Source: Flavobacterium crassostreae
GTDB taxonomy: Bacteria > Bacteroidota > Bacteroidia > Flavobacteriales > Flavobacteriaceae
DNA: 64,000 nucleotides
Assembly (NCBI RefSeq): GCF_001831475.1
Contig: NZ_CP017688.1
Span: 930,001 to 994,000 of the forward strand
Direction of reading: 5' to 3'
Part shown: piece by piece, positions 44,416 through 54,330 of the stretch
Layout: each line of letters opens with the position of its first letter
Numbering within the stretch: the stretch's first letter is position 1
The notes under the pieces: model-generated
What the model saw: the letters and a program-made list of their open reading frames with translations, nothing else
What the model was told of the DNA's origin: nothing
Database searches by the model: none
Translations under genes and position numbers: made by a program

Positions 44416-45879
44416 TTATATCTTCTTTCGCATCCTGGCCACCGGAATATCGAGTTGTTCTCTATATTTGGCAATGGTTCTTCGGGCAATTGGATACCCT
44501 TTTTCTTTCAATAATTCGGCCAATTGGTCGTCTGGATAGGGTTTCTTTTTGTCTTCGGCTTCCAGAATGTTCTGCAATATTTTTTTGATTTCAAGCGTAG
44601 AAACATCTTCCCCTTGATCGTTTTTCATGGCTTCGGAGAAAAACTCTTTAATTAACTTTGTTCCATACGGCGTTTCTACATATTTGCTGTTGGCTACTCT
44701 AGATATGGTAGAAATGTCTAGTCCTACTAAATCCGCAATATCTTTTAAAATCATTGGTTTTAGCTTGGTTTCATCACCATCCAAAAAGTATTCTTCTTGG
44801 TAATGCATAATGGCATTCATGGTAACAAATAAGGTTTCTTGGCGTTGTCGGATAGCATCAATAAACCATTTGGCAGAGTCTAATTTTTGTTTTATAAACT
44901 GTACGGCATCTTTTTGAGCGCCAGATTTATTTTTAGAATCTTTATAGGTCTGCATCATCTCCTGATAGTCTTTGGATACGTGTAGACTAGGAGCGTTTCT
45001 TCCGTTTAAAGTTAGTTCCAGGGCACCATCGACAATTCGGATTGCAAAATCCGGAACCACATTTTCGGTAACTTTATTGTTTCCAGTAAAGGCACCTCCA
45101 GGTTTTGGGTTTAAGCGTTCAATTTCGTGAATGGCTTTTTTTAATTGCTCGGTAGATACATTGTATTTCTGGATCAATTTATCATAATGTTTTTTTGTAA
45201 AAGCATCAAATTGATCTTCAATAATAGCGGTAGCCAAAGCCACGTATTCTGAGGGTGTTTTGTGTTTTAGTTGCAGCAATAAACACTCCTGCAAATCACG
45301 AGCGCCAACTCCAGAAGGCTCCAATTGGTGTATTACCTGCAACATCCGCTCTACCATTGCTTGGTCTGTGTAAATGGCTTGTGTAAAGGCCATATCGTCC
45401 ACAATATCTGGAATGCTCCTGCGGATGTAGCCCATATCGTCAATGCTACCCACCAAAAATTCTGCAATTTCTCGTTCAGAATCCTCGAGTATAAAGGTAT
45501 TTAATTGGTTGATTAAATCCTGATGAAAACTAATAGGAGAGGCTAATGGAGACTCTCGTTCTTCGTCATCATCGCTATAATTGTTTGCCTGTGTTTTGTA
45601 GTCTGGCGTGGCATCGTCACTTAAGTATTCGTCGATATTGATGTCTTCGGCCTCAATTTTATCCGAGTCCACATCGTCATAATCGTCGTATTGTTCTTTG
45701 TCAAAATCATCGGCATCGTACTCGTCTTCTTTGCCAGATTCGAGGGCAGGATTTTCGTTCATTTCTTCTAACAAACGTTGCTCAAAGGCTTGCGTAGGCA
45801 ATTGAATTAACTTCATCAGCTGGATTTGCTGTGGAGATAATTTTTGGGATAATTTTAAATTTAAGAATTGCTTTAGCAT
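44416..45879 (-). CDS. rpoN: RNA polymerase sigma-54 factor
   Basis: This 487-aa sigma factor for enhancer-dependent promoters has region I at the N-terminus (LKQFLNLKLSQKLSPQQIQLMKLIQLPTQ split here as residues 2-31), an acidic region II (about 50-115, many Asp/Glu), the core-binding region with LEPSGVGARDLQECLLLQL, an HTH, and the C-terminal RpoN box ARRTIAKYRE. The start at MLKQFLNL (45877-45879) fits the family; the frame runs open to 45909. No -24/-12 promoter or enhancer-binding protein is recognised in the window. Confidence 0.95.
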   Translation of the reverse strand: MLKQFLNLKLSQKLSPQQIQLMKLIQLPTQAFEQRLLEEMNENPALESGKEDEYDADDFDKEQYDDYDDVDSDKIEAEDINIDEYLSDDATPDYKTQANNYSDDDEERESPLASPISFHQDLINQLNTFILEDSEREIAEFLVGSIDDMGYIRRSIPDIVDDMAFTQAIYTDQAMVERMLQVIHQLEPSGVGARDLQECLLLQLKHKTPSEYVALATAIIEDQFDAFTKKHYDKLIQKYNVSTEQLKKAIHEIERLNPKPGGAFTGNNKVTENVVPDFAIRIVDGALELTLNGRNAPSLHVSKDYQEMMQTYKDSKNKSGAQKDAVQFIKQKLDSAKWFIDAIRQRQETLFVTMNAIMHYQEEYFLDGDETKLKPMILKDIADLVGLDISTISRVANSKYVETPYGTKLIKEFFSEAMKNDQGEDVSTLEIKKILQNILEAEDKKKPYPDDQLAELLKEKGYPIARRTIAKYREQLDIPVARMRKKI

Positions 45880-46092
45880 AAAAAAAGTGACTGAGTTACT
45901 GAGTTGCAAAGCTACTAAGTAACATTTATGGACTATTTATAATTAGTTGTTTTTATTAACTCAGAATCTTAAAAAATTTGTTTAAAAAGTTTAAAGTTGC
46001 TCGTATTTCAAGCAAAGTTAAACCTTAAACTTGAAACAATTTTCTAAAACTTAAAAATCGTAGTGACTTTGCAGTTCCCAAACTTTTTCTTT

Positions 46093-47529
46093 CTAAAATT
46101 CCGCATTCATTGGTGTTCTCGGAAATGGAATTACGTCACGGATGTTGGTCATACCTGTAACAAACAATACCAATCTTTCAAAACCAAGTCCAAAACCAGA
46201 GTGAACCGCAGATCCGAATCTTCTGGTATCTAAATACCACCACAATTCTTCTTCATCAATCCCTAAGGCTTTCATTTTTTCGACCAAAACATCCAAACGT
46301 TCCTCTCTTTGAGAACCGCCTACAATTTCGCCAATACCCGGAAAAAGAATATCCATAGCACGTACCGTTTTGCCATCTTCGTTCAAACGCATGTAAAACG
46401 CTTTGATATTTGCAGGATAATCAAACAAAATTACGGGGCATTTAAAGTGTTTTTCTACCAAATAACGCTCGTGTTCAGATTGCAAATCCGCACCCCATTC
46501 ATTAATGATGTAGTTAAATTTTTTCTTTTTATTAGGCGTACAATTTCTTAAAATATCAATAGCTTCGGTATACGAAACCCGTTTGAAGTTGTTCTCTAAA
46601 ACAAAATTTAATTTATCCAACAAAGCCAACTCGCTTCTCTCCGCCTGAGGTTTTGCTTTTTCTTCTTCTAACAAACGGGTCTCCAAAAATTTCAAATCCT
46701 CCGGACATTTCTCCAACGTGTATTTAATCACGTATTGAATAAACTCCTCTGCAAGATCCATATTGTCATCCAAATCATTAAAAGCAACCTCTGGCTCAAT
46801 CATCCAAAACTCCGCAAGATGCCTAGAAGTATTCGAATTCTCCGCTCTAAAGGTAGGGCCAAAAGTATATACCTGTCCCAGAGCCATTGCAAAGGTTTCT
46901 CCTTCAAGCTGTCCAGAAACAGTCAAATTGGTTTCTTTACCAAAAAAATCTTCTTTATAATCCACTTTTCCATCTTCCTTTCGGGGCGTACCATCAAACG
47001 GTAACGCAGTAACCTTAAACATCTCTCCGGCACCCTCCGCATCAGATCCCGTAATGATAGGCGTGTTTACATACACAAAACCTTTTTCCTGAAAATAGCT
47101 GTGCACCGCATAAGACAATACCGAACGCACACGCATAATCGCCCCAAAAATATTGGTACGCACACGCAAATGCGCATTTTCACGCAAAAAATCCAAGCTA
47201 GGTTTGTTCTTAGGTTGTATCGGAAATTTCTCCGCATCCGAATCGCCCAAAATCTCCAATTTAGCAACCTGAATTTCAAATTTTTGACCCGCACCTTTGC
47301 TTTCAACTAATGTTCCAGTAACAGATACGGCAGCACCAGTGGTAATTCTCTTCAACATCTCGTCTGGAGTATTCTCAAAATCCACCACACATTGTATATT
47401 GTTGATGGTAGAACCATCATTCAAAGCAATAAATTGATTGTTTCTAAAAGTTCTTACCCATCCTTTTGCATTTACTTCCTGTAGCGTCGTGGTACTGTTT
47501 AGTAAGTCTTTAACTTTTGTATGTCTCAT
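46093..47529 (-). CDS. asnS: Asparaginyl-tRNA synthetase
   Basis: This 478-aa class II synthetase has an N-terminal OB-fold anticodon-binding domain (about 15-105, [18 protein letters not shown]), motif 2 [21 protein letters not shown] and motif 3 [15 protein letters not shown]. The [10 protein letters not shown] and RNCTPNKK stretches suit AsnRS rather than AspRS, which would carry a longer insertion. A TATATTTG box on the minus strand (47574-47581) lies 44 nt upstream of the ATG. It stands alone between rpoN and a family 1 repeat. Confidence 0.95.
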   Translation of the reverse strand: MRHTKVKDLLNSTTTLQEVNAKGWVRTFRNNQFIALNDGSTINNIQCVVDFENTPDEMLKRITTGAAVSVTGTLVESKGAGQKFEIQVAKLEILGDSDAEKFPIQPKNKPSLDFLRENAHLRVRTNIFGAIMRVRSVLSYAVHSYFQEKGFVYVNTPIITGSDAEGAGEMFKVTALPFDGTPRKEDGKVDYKEDFFGKETNLTVSGQLEGETFAMALGQVYTFGPTFRAENSNTSRHLAEFWMIEPEVAFNDLDDNMDLAEEFIQYVIKYTLEKCPEDLKFLETRLLEEEKAKPQAERSELALLDKLNFVLENNFKRVSYTEAIDILRNCTPNKKKKFNYIINEWGADLQSEHERYLVEKHFKCPVILFDYPANIKAFYMRLNEDGKTVRAMDILFPGIGEIVGGSQREERLDVLVEKMKALGIDEEELWWYLDTRRFGSAVHSGFGLGFERLVLFVTGMTNIRDVIPFPRTPMNAEF

Positions 47530-47643
47530 TTTAGGTATATAATTGAATTTAAAATTGTGTCCAGTTCTAACTGCAAATATAAATCATTTGTTTTAAATGT
47601 CCTTGTAGTAAACCCGCAATCCCAATAGAGATTGTAATTTTTA

Positions 47644-47725
47644 GGAGCTATTTCCAGCTATCCGCTATATCTTTTACTTTTTTAAAGAAAAAAAGTAAAA
47701 GGATGCCGCTACTATCTGGGCTAAG
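47644..47725 (+). repeat. Structured interspersed repeat, family 1, copy C
   Basis: This copy is 82 nt. The flanks match copies A and B, but the core is an unrelated A/T hairpin: CTTTTACTTTTTT (47671-47683), loop AAAGA, AAAAAAGTAAAAG (47689-47701), 13 perfect pairs. In the outer helix CTG/CAG of A and B has become CAG/CTG (47655-47657 with 47716-47718), a compensatory swap. It ends 84 nt before the methyltransferase start. Confidence 0.87.
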
Positions 47726-47774
47726 GACCAAGCAAAGACTCCAATTGCAAACTACATTAAACCAAATAAAAAAT

Positions 47775-47805
47775 TTGACAAACCACTCCTGAGTTTGTAT
47801 TTTTG
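47775..47805 (+). promoter_or_regulatory. Promoter abutting the SpoU methyltransferase start
   Basis: TTG at 47775-47777 and TATTTTTG at 47798-47805, spacer 20 nt, fit the consensus. The ATG begins 5 nt after the box, where transcription itself would start, implying a leaderless message. Confidence 0.65.
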
Positions 47806-47809
47806 CCAG

Positions 47810-48268
47810 ATGAGTGATAATTTTACAACCGAGTATTTTGGCATTGGCATCCAAAACGGAAAAACCCCCGAAAACTTAGGTGTTTTATGGCGTACGGCTC
47901 AAAACCTAGGAGCCAGTTACATTTTTACCATAGGCAACCGCTATGCCAAACAAGCCTGCGACACCCATAATGCCGTCAAATCCATCCCGTATTTTCATTA
48001 CCAAACCTTCGAAGATTTTTATAACAACCTCCCCAAAGGCGCCCGCTTAGTAGGTGTAGAGCTTGATGATACCGCAGAAGATCTAGAAACTTTTGCACAT
48101 CCCAGACGTTGCGTCTATCTATTAGGAGCCGAAGATAACGGACTCTCCAAAAAAGCCATCGAAAAATGCCATTATTTGGTCAAATTCAAGTCCGAAAAAA
48201 GTTTGAACGTTTCTGTGGCAGGAAGTATCGTGCTTTATGATAGAGGACTTGATAAACCCAGGTCCTAA
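47810..48268 (+). CDS. SpoU/TrmH-family RNA 2'-O-methyltransferase
   Basis: This 152-aa SPOUT-fold enzyme has motif 1 GIQNGKTPENLGVLWRTAQN, motif 2 VYLLGAEDNGLSK and motif 3 SLNVSVAGSIVLYDRG, the knot that binds S-adenosylmethionine. It lacks an N-terminal substrate-binding extension, so it is the compact type, close to TrmL-like tRNA methyltransferases, though the target nucleotide cannot be read from sequence. The ATG at 47810 (MSDNFTTEYFG) is preferred to 47795. Confidence 0.9.
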   Translation: MSDNFTTEYFGIGIQNGKTPENLGVLWRTAQNLGASYIFTIGNRYAKQACDTHNAVKSIPYFHYQTFEDFYNNLPKGARLVGVELDDTAEDLETFAHPRRCVYLLGAEDNGLSKKAIEKCHYLVKFKSEKSLNVSVAGSIVLYDRGLDKPRS

Positions 48269-48269
48269 A

Positions 48270-48310
48270 CCAAAAGGCTTTCTATTTCAAAGAAACAGAA
48301 AGCCTTTTGG
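48270..48310. terminator. Hairpin between methyltransferase and mscS genes
   Basis: A 14-bp perfect stem, CCAAAAGGCTTTCT (48270-48283) with AGAAAGCCTTTTGG (48297-48310), has a 13-nt loop. It lacks a strong T-tract on either side, but its place between two convergent genes suits a terminator. Confidence 0.65.
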
Positions 48311-48343
48311 AGTAATAAACAAAAAAAACCTTACGGCATTCTC

Positions 48344-49174
48344 TTATTTGTTGTTCTGAACATGAACATCCATTTGTGGAAAAGGAATATTGAGTCCATA
48401 ATCAGAAAATTTAGTATACACTTTTTCATTCATTTCAAAAAACACATCCCAATAATCCGCTCCAGAGGTCCATGCTCTAACAGTAAAATTCACCGAACTA
48501 TCTCCCAGTTCGGATAGTCCAATAAAACTAGCGGGCTCTTTTAAAATTCGAGCATCTTCGGAGATAAACTGGTTAATGGCTTTCTTAAAACTTTCTACAT
48601 CATCTCCATAAGCAATCCCAAAGGTCCAGTCCACTCTTCGGATTGGTTCTGCAGAATAGTTTACAAGAGCACCCGTAGAAAGAGGCCCATTTGGAACAAT
48701 AACTAATTTATGATCCAGAGTATTTAATATAGTAGAGAAAATGGTAATTTCTTTTACGATACCCAAAAAACCTTGTGCCTCTACAAGGTCTCCAATTTTA
48801 AACGGTTTTAGGATCAAGATAATCACCCCTCCAGCAAAGTTCTGTAGGGTTCCAGACAATGCCAATCCAACGGCTAAGCCCGCAGCACCCAAAATGGCAA
48901 CAAAAGAAGTCATTTGTATCCCTACCATACCCATTACCGTAATGGCAATCACGACCTTTAAAAGTATCGCCACCATGCTGGACAAAAAGGGCACCAGAGA
49001 TTGGTCTATTTTGGATTTGGTTAAGGTTTGTCGGAGTTTTTTGGTAATTAATTTAGTGACCCATAAGCCAATTAGTAGTACCAGTATGGCGCCTATTACT
49101 TTTGGGATATACTCGTAGCCCAAGCTAGTTATTTTATCCAGATACTTGTTTGCAACTAAAACTTGTTCGTTCAT
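48344..49174 (-). CDS. mscS: Small-conductance mechanosensitive channel (MscS family)
   Basis: This 276-aa inner-membrane channel protects against osmotic downshock. It has three membrane helices: about 25-45, 65-85 and the pore helix around LGAAGLAVGLALSGTLQNFAGG. The beta domain PFKIGDLVEAQGFLGIVKEI and the C-terminal alpha/beta domain ending in GLNIPFPQMDVHV follow. The length is close to E. coli MscS, so it is the minimal channel type. Confidence 0.94.
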   Translation of the reverse strand: MNEQVLVANKYLDKITSLGYEYIPKVIGAILVLLIGLWVTKLITKKLRQTLTKSKIDQSLVPFLSSMVAILLKVVIAITVMGMVGIQMTSFVAILGAAGLAVGLALSGTLQNFAGGVIILILKPFKIGDLVEAQGFLGIVKEITIFSTILNTLDHKLVIVPNGPLSTGALVNYSAEPIRRVDWTFGIAYGDDVESFKKAINQFISEDARILKEPASFIGLSELGDSSVNFTVRAWTSGADYWDVFFEMNEKVYTKFSDYGLNIPFPQMDVHVQNNK

Positions 49175-49356
49175 TTTCTTGTTTTTTTATTTTTTCTACT
49201 CGTTAGGCTTTTCGATTTCGCCCCGTTTTTTTAATTGGTAACTGGACTCCATTGCATCCAAAATGCAGTACCGATTTGGGATACTGTAAAGCAAATATGG
49301 ATCTTCCGCCAAGATACCCTTTTAGATACTAACCACAAAAAGTTATCGTTTTAGGT

Positions 49357-49386
49357 AAAAAAAACCCGTCTAAAAACAAGACGGGT
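49357..49386 (-). terminator. Terminator of the MMPL transporter gene
   Basis: A stem ACCCGTCT (49364-49371) with AGACGGGT (49379-49386) is followed on the minus strand by a T-tract (49357-49364). It lies about 47 nt past the stop codon. Confidence 0.85.
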
Positions 49387-49432
49387 AGTTTAAAAAAGGT
49401 TTTTTTTGGGAGTGGCAGCACAACCAGAGGTT

Positions 49433-51841
49433 TTAGTACTCCGTATCGTCGTTGTCTTGCGTATGACTCAAAACATCAATTTTTGGTTCTATGAATTCTT
49501 GCGCATTGGCCAAGGATTTATTTAATGTTAGTACCAAACAAGGCAACAACATTAGGTTGGATAGCATTCCAAAAGCAAGCGTAATGGCAATTAATCCTCC
49601 GAGGGCTACTGTTCCTCCAAAATCAGAAAGCAAGAATACCGAAAAACCAGTAAACAATACTACCGAGGTGTAAAACATGCTTATTCCGGATTCTTTAATA
49701 GTAGCAAAAACGGATTTTTTAATTTTCCAGTTATTATTAGCAAGTTCTTGCCGGTATTGTGCCAAAAAGTGAATGGTGTCATCTACCGATAATCCAAAGG
49801 CAATACTAAAGACCAATATAGTAGAGGGTTTTAACGGAATGCCAAAATAACCCATCAATCCGGCTGTAATAAACAACGGCAGCAAATTAGGTATTAAGGA
49901 TACCACTACCATTTTAAAAGAACGGAACATAAAAACCATTAGCAAAGAGATCAGTAGCACAGCAAACAACAAAGAGGTTACGAGATTGTCTAACAAATAT
50001 TGGGTTCCTTTCTCAAAAACCAATGCTTTTCCTGTCATCACTACATGGTACCGGTCTTTTGGGAAAATTTGGTTGGCTTTGTCCCAAAGTTTCTCTTCGA
50101 TCTTGGCCATGTTACCCGTGCCTATATCTCGCATAAAAGTGGTAATTCGGGCTACTTGTCCGGTGCTGTCTACATAACTTTTCATTAGGTTGGTAGTGTT
50201 GCTTTTGACGCCATTTTTGGCATAGCTTAAAATAAAACTTTTTTCTTGAGAGGTGGGCAATTCATAATATTCTGGATTGCCATTATAATAGGCTTGTTTG
50301 GTGTATTTAACCAAGTTCAGAATAGATATCGGTTTGGATAGCTCCGGAATTTCTTCGATGGTTTTTTGAAGTTCGTCCATTTTTCTTAGAGTAGAGAGTT
50401 TCATAACTCCTTTTTTCCGTTTGGTATCTACGGTAATCTCTAGAGGCATAATTCCTTCAAACTCTTTTTCAAAAAATAAAATATCCGTATAAAAACCGGT
50501 ATTCTTTGGCATGTCTTCAATCAAACTTCCGGAGGTTTTTATTTTAAAAGCGCCAATGATGCTTACCAAAAACAAAAATAAAGCAACTAGATACACGTAA
50601 CGTCTTTTGTATTTAACGGTTTTTTCAATCCATTGAATAAAAACACGGGTGTAATTGCGGTTTAAATGTTCTAGATGTTTGGGTTTTGGTACGGGCTGGT
50701 AGCTATAATAGATAGGAATAACAATCAAACACAAAAAGAATAGAGCTACAATACTCAATGACGAAATAATACCAAACTCTTTGAGCAGTTGGCTACTGGT
50801 GATAATAAAGGTAGCAAATCCCGCTGCGGTGGTCAAGTTGGTCATTAGAGTAGCGGTTCCAACCTTAGTAATTACGCGTTGTAATGCTTTGGCTTTATTA
50901 CCATGCACACTGTATTCTTGCTGGTATTTGTTGGTCAAAAAAATGCAATTTGGAATACCAATTACAATCACCAAGGTAGGCACCAAGGCAGTAAGTACCG
51001 TAATTTGATAATGAAACAAACCTAACAAACCAAAGGTCCACATCACCCCAACTACAACAATCAAGATAGCAATTAAGGTGGCTCTAAAAGATCTAAAAAA
51101 GAAGAAAAATATTAAAGAAGTCAGTAATAAAGAAACGCCAATAAACAAACCAATTTCATTTACAATACTAATGGCATTGAGCGTACGGATGTAAGGCATT
51201 CCTGAAACCCGCAAATCAATACCTGTTTCGTTTTCAAAGGCAGTTATTTTAGGGATAAAATCCTTTACTATATACTCTTTGCGATGTGCCGTATTGACAA
51301 TTTTTTTGTCTAAATAAATGGCAGAACGAATGGTTCCGTTTTTTTTGTTAAAAAGCAATCCTTCATAAAAAGGCATGTTTGTAAACAACTCTTTCCGGAG
51401 GCTATTTAAATAATCTTGGCTATTTGTTTTTGTAGGATCTACAAACGAAACGGCTTCAAAGCTTTGTAAAGAATCGTTTTTTTGTAGTTGCTTTAAATCG
51501 TGTATAGACACCACTACGTCTACTTCTTTTTGTGCTTTAATAGAGGTCATTAACTGGTTCCAAGCCGCAAAAGCTTTGGGTGTAAAAAAAGTGTCGTCTT
51601 TTACACCAACCACAATAAGGTTTCCTTCTTCGCCAAATTGTTCTAAAAAAGCATGGTATTGGTTGTTAACTTCGTTGTTGTCTGGCAGTAAGTTGGCCTC
51701 TGTGAATGAAAACTGAATGTTTTTCCATTGTAATGCCAAGAAAACAGTTATTAAAAAAATAACACCGAGTATAGCAAGTCTGTTTTTAAGTACAATCCTG
51801 GCAATGAGTTCCCAGAAACCTACTTTTAATCTTTTTTTCAT
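49433..51841 (-). CDS. MMPL/RND-superfamily transporter
   Basis: This 802-aa membrane protein has RND architecture: an initial helix (about 16-34, LAILGVIFLITVFLALQW), a large periplasmic loop, a cluster of five to six helices including a sterol-sensing-like block (about 230-400), then the same pattern repeated (about 420-780). LVVIVIGIPNCIFL and AFGLSVDDTIHFLAQYR mark the proton-relay helices. MMPL members export lipids or hydrophobic compounds; the substrate here is unknown. The start at 51839-51841 (MKKRLKVGFW) is preferred over the open frame to 51934. Divergent from the antiporter. Confidence 0.9.
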   Translation of the reverse strand: MKKRLKVGFWELIARIVLKNRLAILGVIFLITVFLALQWKNIQFSFTEANLLPDNNEVNNQYHAFLEQFGEEGNLIVVGVKDDTFFTPKAFAAWNQLMTSIKAQKEVDVVVSIHDLKQLQKNDSLQSFEAVSFVDPTKTNSQDYLNSLRKELFTNMPFYEGLLFNKKNGTIRSAIYLDKKIVNTAHRKEYIVKDFIPKITAFENETGIDLRVSGMPYIRTLNAISIVNEIGLFIGVSLLLTSLIFFFFFRSFRATLIAILIVVVGVMWTFGLLGLFHYQITVLTALVPTLVIVIGIPNCIFLTNKYQQEYSVHGNKAKALQRVITKVGTATLMTNLTTAAGFATFIITSSQLLKEFGIISSLSIVALFFLCLIVIPIYYSYQPVPKPKHLEHLNRNYTRVFIQWIEKTVKYKRRYVYLVALFLFLVSIIGAFKIKTSGSLIEDMPKNTGFYTDILFFEKEFEGIMPLEITVDTKRKKGVMKLSTLRKMDELQKTIEEIPELSKPISILNLVKYTKQAYYNGNPEYYELPTSQEKSFILSYAKNGVKSNTTNLMKSYVDSTGQVARITTFMRDIGTGNMAKIEEKLWDKANQIFPKDRYHVVMTGKALVFEKGTQYLLDNLVTSLLFAVLLISLLMVFMFRSFKMVVVSLIPNLLPLFITAGLMGYFGIPLKPSTILVFSIAFGLSVDDTIHFLAQYRQELANNNWKIKKSVFATIKESGISMFYTSVVLFTGFSVFLLSDFGGTVALGGLIAITLAFGMLSNLMLLPCLVLTLNKSLANAQEFIEPKIDVLSHTQDNDDTEY

Positions 51842-52031
51842 AAATGGGTATAAATGACTGCAAATGTAGTAAAAACAGCCATTAATGAAACCATTTGGCC
51901 AAATCTTTTTGGTTATTTTAGTCTTTTTGGGCACTTTAATTCAGGCTTTTAAAATATTTTTTGGACATGTAAAACCTATGCTAGAATTTTACATCTTTGT
52001 GTTATTTTTATAACAAATACGCTAGGGTAAA

Positions 52032-54308
52032 ATGGATTTAAAAAAGTACAAAAACAGCTTGTTTTATTTTGGCGTTACCGGAGGGTTTGGCGCCTTAATT
52101 TATTGGATAGTCCAAAGAGGGAAAGCTTTAGAGAAAAGCAACAATCTAATGGTTGCCTCCACAGGGCATAGTTCTTGGAATGATTTTATAGATTCTATGC
52201 AGCACAATTTTCAAGATCCCTTGGCCATACTTTTGGCACAGATAGTCATGATAATATTGGTAGCACGATTGTTTGGTTGGATTTTCAAAAAAATTGGACA
52301 ACCTACCGTAATTGGCGAAATCATTGCCGGAATTGTTTTAGGTCCCTCCTTGGTAGGAATGTATTTTCCGGAGTTTTCGGCGGCCTTATTCCCGGTAGAA
52401 TCGTTGGGCAATTTAAAATTTTTGAGTCAAATAGGATTAATTCTTTTCATGTTTGTGATCGGGATGGAATTGGATATAAAGGTTTTAAAAAACAAAGCCA
52501 GCGAAGCAGTTGTTATCAGCCATGCCAGTATTGTGATTCCTTTTGCATTAGGCATAGGCCTGTCTTATTTTGTTTATAATAAATTTGCGCCACAAGGAGT
52601 TGCTTTTTTGTCCTTTAGTTTGTTTATGGGAATAGCCATGAGCATAACGGCCTTTCCGGTACTGGCACGCATTGTGCAAGAGAGAGGGATCCATAAAACA
52701 AAACTCGGCGCTATTGTAATCACCTGTGCTGCCGCAGATGATATCACCGCTTGGTGTTTGTTAGCAGTAGTAATTGCTATTGTAAAAGCAGGAGATTTTA
52801 TAGGATCCTTGTACGTAATCTCCTTAGCGGTAGTATATGTCCTGGCGATGATTTTTATTGTAAAACCCTTTTTAAAAAGAATTGGAGATTTATACGGATC
52901 CAAAGACAGTATTGGCAAACCAGTGATGGCAATCTTCTTTTTGTTTTTAATTTTGTCCTCTTACGCTACAGAAGTAATCGGTATTCATGCCCTATTTGGC
53001 GCCTTTATGATGGGTGCAATCATGCCAGATGTGTCTAAATTTAGAATGATTTTTATAGAAAAAGTAGAAGACGTAGCCGTAATTTTACTCTTGCCTTTAT
53101 TTTTTGTTTTTACGGGTTTAAAAACCGAAGTAGGCTTGATCAATGATGCGTACTTATGGAAAGTGACAGGAGCTATTATTATGGTTGCCGTGATCGGAAA
53201 ATTTATAGGTAGTGCCTTGGCAGCCAAATTTGTAGGACAAAACTGGAAAGATAGTTTGACCATAGGTGCCTTGATGAATACCAGAGGACTAATGGAATTA
53301 ATTGTTTTAAACATAGGGCTTGAGCTCAAAGTACTCACACCAGAGGTGTTTACGATGATGGTGATTATGGCCTTAGTAACTACCTTTATGACTGGACCTG
53401 CCTTAGATTTGATAGATTTTGTATTTAAAAACAAAAACACCTCTATAGAAGAAGAATTGCCGGACACCAATAAGTACCGTATTTTGGTTTCTTTTGGAAA
53501 CAACGAAAAAGGAAAATCTCTTTTGCGATTAGCCAATGGATTCATAAAAAAACAAAAAACCAGCTCGACCATTACTGCCCTACACTTAACCCTTAGTGAG
53601 GAATTGCACTCTTTCAACATGGAAGAAAAAGAGAAAGATAGCTTTGAACCTATATTTGAAGAGTCCGAACAACTCAACCTTGAAATTGATACCATCTTCA
53701 AAGTAACCACAGATATTGAGACCGAAATTACGGATCTAGCCAACCAAGGCGAGTATGATTTGTTGTTGGTTGGTTTAGGAAAATCTATTTTTGAAGGAAC
53801 ACTATTGGGCAAAGTCATTGGATTTACCACCAGAATTATAAACCCAGATCGGTTGATTGATAAATTTACCGGAAAAGAAGGGTTGTTCGAAAACACTCCT
53901 TTTGACGAAAGAACCCGGCAAATTGTAACCAAAACCAAAATGCCCTTAGGGATTTTAATTGATAAAGAATTTCAGAATATTGACCATATTTTTATCCCTC
54001 TATTTAAGTCCGAAGATGCTTTTTTGATAGATTATGCCCAAAAACTAATTCATAACAACAACTCTAAGGTCGTGTTGTTGGATCTTAACAACCACATTCA
54101 GAGTAATTTTGTGTTGCAAAGCGCAATAGCCTCTTTAGAACAAAAACATGCAGACAACATTGCAGTTATACCCGGCAAAACAGTAGACTTGGCTTTTTTA
54201 GAGAAACAAGATTTAATGCTCATTAGTCTAGAGAGTTGGAAATCGCTTTTGGATTCCAATAATGACTGGTTGGTAGGAGTGCCTTCTGTATTAATAATTA
54301 AACCCTAA
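52032..54308 (+). CDS. CPA2-family cation:proton antiporter with C-terminal stress domain
   Basis: This 758-aa protein has about thirteen membrane helices (about 10-465) of the KefB/NapA-like Na+/H+ exchanger fold. PTVIGEIIAGIVLGPSLVG, LFMFVIGMELDIKVLK and CAAADDITAWCLLAVV contain the paired acidic residues of the ion site. The cytosolic part (about 480-758) resembles universal stress protein domains (YRILVSFGNNEKGKSLLRLA, LLLVGLGKSIFEGT). It probably exchanges monovalent cations for protons. It diverges from the MMPL gene, with a 190-nt promoter gap, and is convergent with the DUF5686 gene. Confidence 0.92.
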   Translation: MDLKKYKNSLFYFGVTGGFGALIYWIVQRGKALEKSNNLMVASTGHSSWNDFIDSMQHNFQDPLAILLAQIVMIILVARLFGWIFKKIGQPTVIGEIIAGIVLGPSLVGMYFPEFSAALFPVESLGNLKFLSQIGLILFMFVIGMELDIKVLKNKASEAVVISHASIVIPFALGIGLSYFVYNKFAPQGVAFLSFSLFMGIAMSITAFPVLARIVQERGIHKTKLGAIVITCAAADDITAWCLLAVVIAIVKAGDFIGSLYVISLAVVYVLAMIFIVKPFLKRIGDLYGSKDSIGKPVMAIFFLFLILSSYATEVIGIHALFGAFMMGAIMPDVSKFRMIFIEKVEDVAVILLLPLFFVFTGLKTEVGLINDAYLWKVTGAIIMVAVIGKFIGSALAAKFVGQNWKDSLTIGALMNTRGLMELIVLNIGLELKVLTPEVFTMMVIMALVTTFMTGPALDLIDFVFKNKNTSIEEELPDTNKYRILVSFGNNEKGKSLLRLANGFIKKQKTSSTITALHLTLSEELHSFNMEEKEKDSFEPIFEESEQLNLEIDTIFKVTTDIETEITDLANQGEYDLLLVGLGKSIFEGTLLGKVIGFTTRIINPDRLIDKFTGKEGLFENTPFDERTRQIVTKTKMPLGILIDKEFQNIDHIFIPLFKSEDAFLIDYAQKLIHNNNSKVVLLDLNNHIQSNFVLQSAIASLEQKHADNIAVIPGKTVDLAFLEKQDLMLISLESWKSLLDSNNDWLVGVPSVLIIKP

Positions 54309-54330
54309 ATAACGGCGTTGCCCAAAAAAA

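Noticed and set aside
52985..53938. A 317-codon open frame antisense to the antiporter gene
   Set aside because: It lies within a clear membrane-transporter gene, and its Ser/Ile/Pro-rich content is a by-product of the opposite strand's codons.
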